A program made the translations under genes and the position numbers. A stretch of 7,734 nt of DNA from Planctomycetota bacterium (GTDB lineage: Bacteria; Planctomycetota; Phycisphaerae; WQYP01): positions 1 to 7,734 of the forward strand of contig JAJZCT010000145.1 of assembly GCA_021828925.1 (NCBI GenBank), in the 5' to 3' direction. Shown here piece after piece: positions 6,201 to 7,734 of the stretch. Below the pieces are notes generated by a model. That model saw nothing but the letters and a program-made list of their open reading frames with translations. It was not told the DNA's origin and searched no databases. Numbering within the stretch: position 1 is the stretch's first letter; every line of letters starts with the position of its first letter.

Positions 6201-7172
6201 GCCATCCCAATGCAGAGTCAGCGGGCCTTTCTTATGGACCGCCCCGGTCATCAATTCGCGAATCACCTGGCCATGCGGGCCAAAAACGTTGACGGAAACA
6301 TGCTCCCGCCGCGGCACCTGAACCGTAATCGGCACGCCCCGGCTGACACTGGTTCGCACTCGCTTCAAATATTCCACCAGCGTGGGATAGCGTCGGGCCA
6401 GTTGGCCGGTGGGGCTGAACTTAACCTGCCCCCAACTGCCGATGTCCATGAATGCGAAGCCGCCCGGATCTTTCCGGTAAAGCGCATTGGGCGCGTAGGT
6501 AATCCCACCGAAATGCACCCCGATGATCGCGGGCATTTTCTGGCCCGGTTTAAACGGCATCACGCCGCCCGGTGCGTCCAGAGCGCTCCATGGAATCCGC
6601 GCCGTCATGGTGTAGCCATGTTGGCCATGTTCCACAATTTTGATCGCCGAGCCGGGTGGGTTCACCCGGCGACCGAGATTGCGCTTAACCCCATGGGCGA
6701 TGTTCAAGTAATCCTTGCCGGTCAGCGTATCTTGCCAGAATGTCAGATGGCAGACTCGCGGATTGGCTTTGACATTGGCGGCTCCGGGATTGACTGGATA
6801 GGCGACCGCTGGATCCGCCACCACGCGCAGTTCCACTTCATCGCCATACCAGAATGGATCCTCCGGCCCGTTGGTGTTGATAATTTTCCGGTCCGGCAGC
6901 GTTACCCGCACGCCGAAATACAAAGCCCGGTTGGTGTATTCCAGCACGGCCAGGGCGTTCATCTTCCTGGCGGTTTGGCTGCTCATCCATATCGGATCCG
7001 CCGCCGCCAAGTTCCACGCCTTCAAGCTGCCATTGATCTTGGGTCCATGCGCCGCCGGAAGGGCCAGCATCAGGCCCTTGGACATATCGGCGGCTTTGGC
7101 CGCCGGCGGCGGACACACGGCGCATGCCAGCAGCATTCCAACGGCCATTGTCAACAAACTCGCACTTCGCAT
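3201..7172 (-). CDS. exported multidomain beta-propeller protein with CBM9-like ends
   Basis: A 1323-residue protein, probably outside the cytoplasm and binding or sensing polysaccharide; no catalytic motif was recognised. The N-terminus is a signal peptide (hydrophobic to about residue 20, likely cut after AKA at 25-27); L14-L-A-C17 is a possible weak lipobox. Residues about 34-250 resemble CBM9/DOMON beta-sandwich domains (ALYFGVRV, GDEVELRV, TARIPWSAL). Residues 292-340 form a FlgD-like Ig segment with W322-DGRN and P334-GTY. Residues about 370-1080 form one or more NHL/SMP-30-type propellers, with repeats such as PRGVCLDSQGNLFAVS (near 550), PWAVAVNGAGRIFVTDEG (near 596) and LRPAGIAADFHGG (near 650). 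Residues 813-824, DSNGDHHIQPGE, match an EF-hand calcium loop. Residues about 1090-1323 look like a second CBM9-like domain. A good AAAGGAG site fixes the start. The ligand is unknown. Confidence 0.85.
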   Translation of the reverse strand: MRSASLLTMAVGMLLACAVCPPPAAKAADMSKGLMLALPAAHGPKINGSLKAWNLAAADPIWMSSQTARKMNALAVLEYTNRALYFGVRVTLPDRKIINTNGPEDPFWYGDEVELRVVADPAVAYPVNPGAANVKANPRVCHLTFWQDTLTGKDYLNIAHGVKRNLGRRVNPPGSAIKIVEHGQHGYTMTARIPWSALDAPGGVMPFKPGQKMPAIIGVHFGGITYAPNALYRKDPGGFAFMDIGSWGQVKFSPTGQLARRYPTLVEYLKRVRTSVSRGVPITVQVPRREHVSVNVFGPHGQVIRELMTGAVHKKGPLTLHWDGRNQWGAPVAPGTYKWGAYFSPGIRAKYMGTVGSSGTPPYSTLDGTGGWGGDHGPCVGVAADKTGIYFVWAGAERLPELIKMNDQYRTQWRVGAFSLGGWRPGYAVAANGKRVFVVCGRANPTLMRLSARTGQRLNWSGHGAAVTISHGKLAAVPAASTPLRVPLQNGESMAQDVFLSARVKSTGLQPECTSLAAGQREVFAPVYSKNQIRVFSAHSGRLLRRLACAGPRGVCLDSQGNLFAVSYVPGKPGKIVEFLHAAGTAQVVVAGHLAMPWAVAVNGAGRIFVTDEGSSQQVKVFSPKGRLLQTWGARGGRPWAGKYVAANYLRPAGIAADFHGGILTAQTALPKVFSLNSAATGKVIRQWFGGNGYWGQVTPGARHPRTVYYQFEPPGLARARVIGRNKIAAPQAYWQLPNAGFHSVGALSYFYWAQDDVVLAKNGRRYFVCDAEPHGIALIHGDQLLPVAHFLALDKQQANNPYHRNVVEVWSDSNGDHHIQPGEVQVLSTVAGKPLPQLAEQNGSMWMAANGDIYLVTQANSVIEIPAKRFLPNGDIQWDLAKAHYAVPVVLRRAGAQLSTGARMGNLGVRVNAKGDLYACVNATVPYYTQAQTKAMHHGIGHDNVCNAVKFMKFAPDGKLLWMAGRKAAGQPGHGLLHHFWVIAGLVGNRYVAGDSEWGQMYFYTHDGFYAGSIMNNPAQAPMPGPYTFGSETGSGFVRYYPAKNQVWAYVEGMAYKVLGFDHGRVKGASRQWGRVRLGRVYRSKWQHGPDRRQVHLMLAPLSAPWNQPAAWRKVPARMMRHNGKPLARIQVAWNAQYLCARFKVWDARPPVNAAHSARLAFNGGDSVGVDLGPLVKNPSKPVRGQVRILAAMLGGKPRLVAYKPLSQRFHQPVSYFTPAGGHVRFAFAGFVPGGLVREKPWAHGYVMTLAVPRKFLSVPLRTGSRLAMDAEVNFSGYTNTGLQVVTRNYLFSPQNGVTTMIDDIPTEARLNPQWWGEAVVK

Positions 7173-7178
7173 CGGTTA

Positions 7179-7185
7179 CTCCTTT
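7179..7185 (-). promoter_or_regulatory. ribosome binding site of the propeller gene
   Basis: AAAGGAG on the minus strand, 6 bp before ATG 7172. The optimal spacing, and the signal peptide that starts at this ATG, support this start. Confidence 0.8.
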
Positions 7186-7214
7186 GTTCACACTTAAACT
7201 TGCACCCGATTTAC

Positions 7215-7220
7215 CTTATA
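7215..7220 (-). promoter_or_regulatory. possible -10 box of the propeller gene
   Basis: TATAAG on the minus strand, 42 bp before ATG 7172, matches five of six consensus bases. The expected -35 position lies in the G-rich tract and has no good match, so this is tentative. Confidence 0.3.
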
Positions 7221-7225
7221 CCTAA

Positions 7226-7251
7226 CCCGCGTCCCCGTCCCCCCGTCCCCC
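7226..7251 (-). other. G-rich tract with G-quadruplex potential
   Basis: The minus strand carries four G runs (5, 6, 4 and 3 bases) separated by AC, AC and ACGC, satisfying the usual four-run G-quadruplex pattern. It lies on the non-template strand 54-79 bp before the propeller ATG, so it could form in DNA or in the leader RNA. It also resembles a slipped (GACGGGG)n repeat. Confidence 0.5.
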
Positions 7252-7253
7252 GT

Positions 7254-7265
7254 CTGCGGCCGCAG
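7254..7265. repeat. 12-bp perfect palindrome
   Basis: CTGCGGCCGCAG is fully self-complementary and lies just upstream of the G-rich tract. It could be a dimeric protein site, or with the adjacent ggcc a small hairpin after the gene ending at 7374. Confidence 0.4.
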
Positions 7266-7281
7266 GCCGCCCCCCATCCGT

Positions 7282-7308
7282 TAATCTGGGTAATCGGTGT
7301 AATCTGTG
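7282..7308. repeat. triple 9-bp tandem repeat (TAATCnGnG)
   Basis: Three abutting units read TAATCTGGG, TAATCGGTG and TAATCTGTG on the plus strand, followed by GATC. It lies between the two propeller genes. It resembles short dispersed intergenic repeats of the same wording that I recall from other bacterial genomes, but that was not checked here. Confidence 0.5.
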
Positions 7309-7373
7309 GATCACCCCGTCGTCATTCTCCCATTCCCCGTCCATGTCTCGCGCAAAGAGTAGCTCACAACCCG

Positions 7374-7734
7374 TTATCGCCCACCGTAAACCAACACCAC
7401 TCCGTTAGGCTCATCCGGGCTGCCCGGCTGCCCGGCTAGCGCCCAGCCGTGCCGAGCATCTACGAAAAACAGCTTGTGGATGCTTACAAAATGATGCAGC
7501 ACGTCCGGCCAGGTTCCTCCGCCATTGGCAGTGTGCAGCAGCCACGGCGGGAAACCCGGGGGATAGCTGTAGGCGTAGCCGAGTACTGAACCGGCCCAAG
7601 CCTGCTTCGCCGAAATCGCCCACACCGTGGTTAACGCCCCACTCCGGCCGCGCGGGGTTGGCTGCCTGATCCAGGTTTTTCCACCGTTAACGGTATGCAG
7701 AATCACCGGTTTGAGTGGCATCCAGTAGCCGCCG
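7374..7734 (-). CDS. Ycf48/BNR-type beta-propeller protein, 5' end missing
   Basis: The C-terminal 119 codons of a protein whose start lies beyond the right edge. The frame stays open upstream of the internal ATG at 7721 (codons for GGYW precede it), so that ATG is not the real start. Two propeller blades are visible, each with the BNR-type turn: ILHTVNGGKTW and LLHTANGGGTW, plus DARHGWALAG, typical of Ycf48/photosystem II assembly-like and BNR/sialidase-fold repeat proteins. Such repeats are common in secreted proteins of environmental bacteria and do not imply photosynthesis. Enzyme activity cannot be judged from this fragment. It ends 201 bp before the large propeller gene on the same strand. 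Confidence 0.75.
   Translation of the reverse strand, partial: GGYWMPLKPVILHTVNGGKTWIRQPTPRGRSGALTTVWAISAKQAWAGSVLGYAYSYPPGFPPWLLHTANGGGTWPDVLHHFVSIHKLFFVDARHGWALAGQPGSPDEPNGVVLVYGGR

Noticed and set aside
5937..7439. 500-codon plus-strand open frame
   Set aside because: It lies antisense to the well-supported propeller gene, and its product has no recognisable domain; long antisense frames are expected in GC-rich coding DNA.

Overview
The window carries four protein-coding genes, all on the minus strand and probably read right to left: the 3' end of a Ycf48/BNR-type beta-propeller gene (7734-7374), a large exported beta-propeller protein with carbohydrate-binding-like ends (7172-3201), a Gfo/Idh/MocA NAD(P)-dependent oxidoreductase (3083-2019), and an alpha-L-rhamnosidase-like glycoside hydrolase (1670 to beyond the left edge). 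No RNA gene, insertion sequence, CRISPR array or phage gene was seen. Long plus-strand open frames are antisense shadows typical of GC-rich DNA.

The GC-rich composition, the exported multidomain propeller (CBM9/DOMON-like domain, FlgD-like Ig fold, NHL-type propeller, second CBM9-like domain), the Gfo/Idh/MocA dehydrogenase and the cytoplasmic-looking rhamnosidase together recall the Planctomycetota/Verrucomicrobiota/Lentisphaerota group (for example Phycisphaerae). This is an inference from gene style, not a marker-gene assignment. The theme is sugar or polysaccharide use: an exported protein that may bind glycans, a rhamnosidase that may release terminal rhamnose, and a dehydrogenase that may act on a sugar or polyol. 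No transporter, SusC/SusD pair or regulator is present, so substrate and pathway are open.

The most unusual part is 1671-2018, upstream of the rhamnosidase gene. Two modules 121 bp apart each carry, on the minus strand, TTGCAT - 17 bp - TAGAAT, then exactly 13 bp later a 13-bp palindrome (GCCYATTGTGGGM), then a GGCC-stem hairpin. A third palindrome, with a weak CAAAAT at the same 13-bp distance, ends 16 bp before the rhamnosidase ATG. This looks like a duplicated promoter-operator or promoter-leader cassette and is the best candidate for an undescribed element here.

Other non-coding structure: three successive stem-loops fill much of the 117-bp gap between the propeller and oxidoreductase genes. 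The 201-bp gap upstream of the propeller gene holds a G-rich run with G-quadruplex potential, a 12-bp perfect palindrome and a 9-bp motif repeated three times in tandem.
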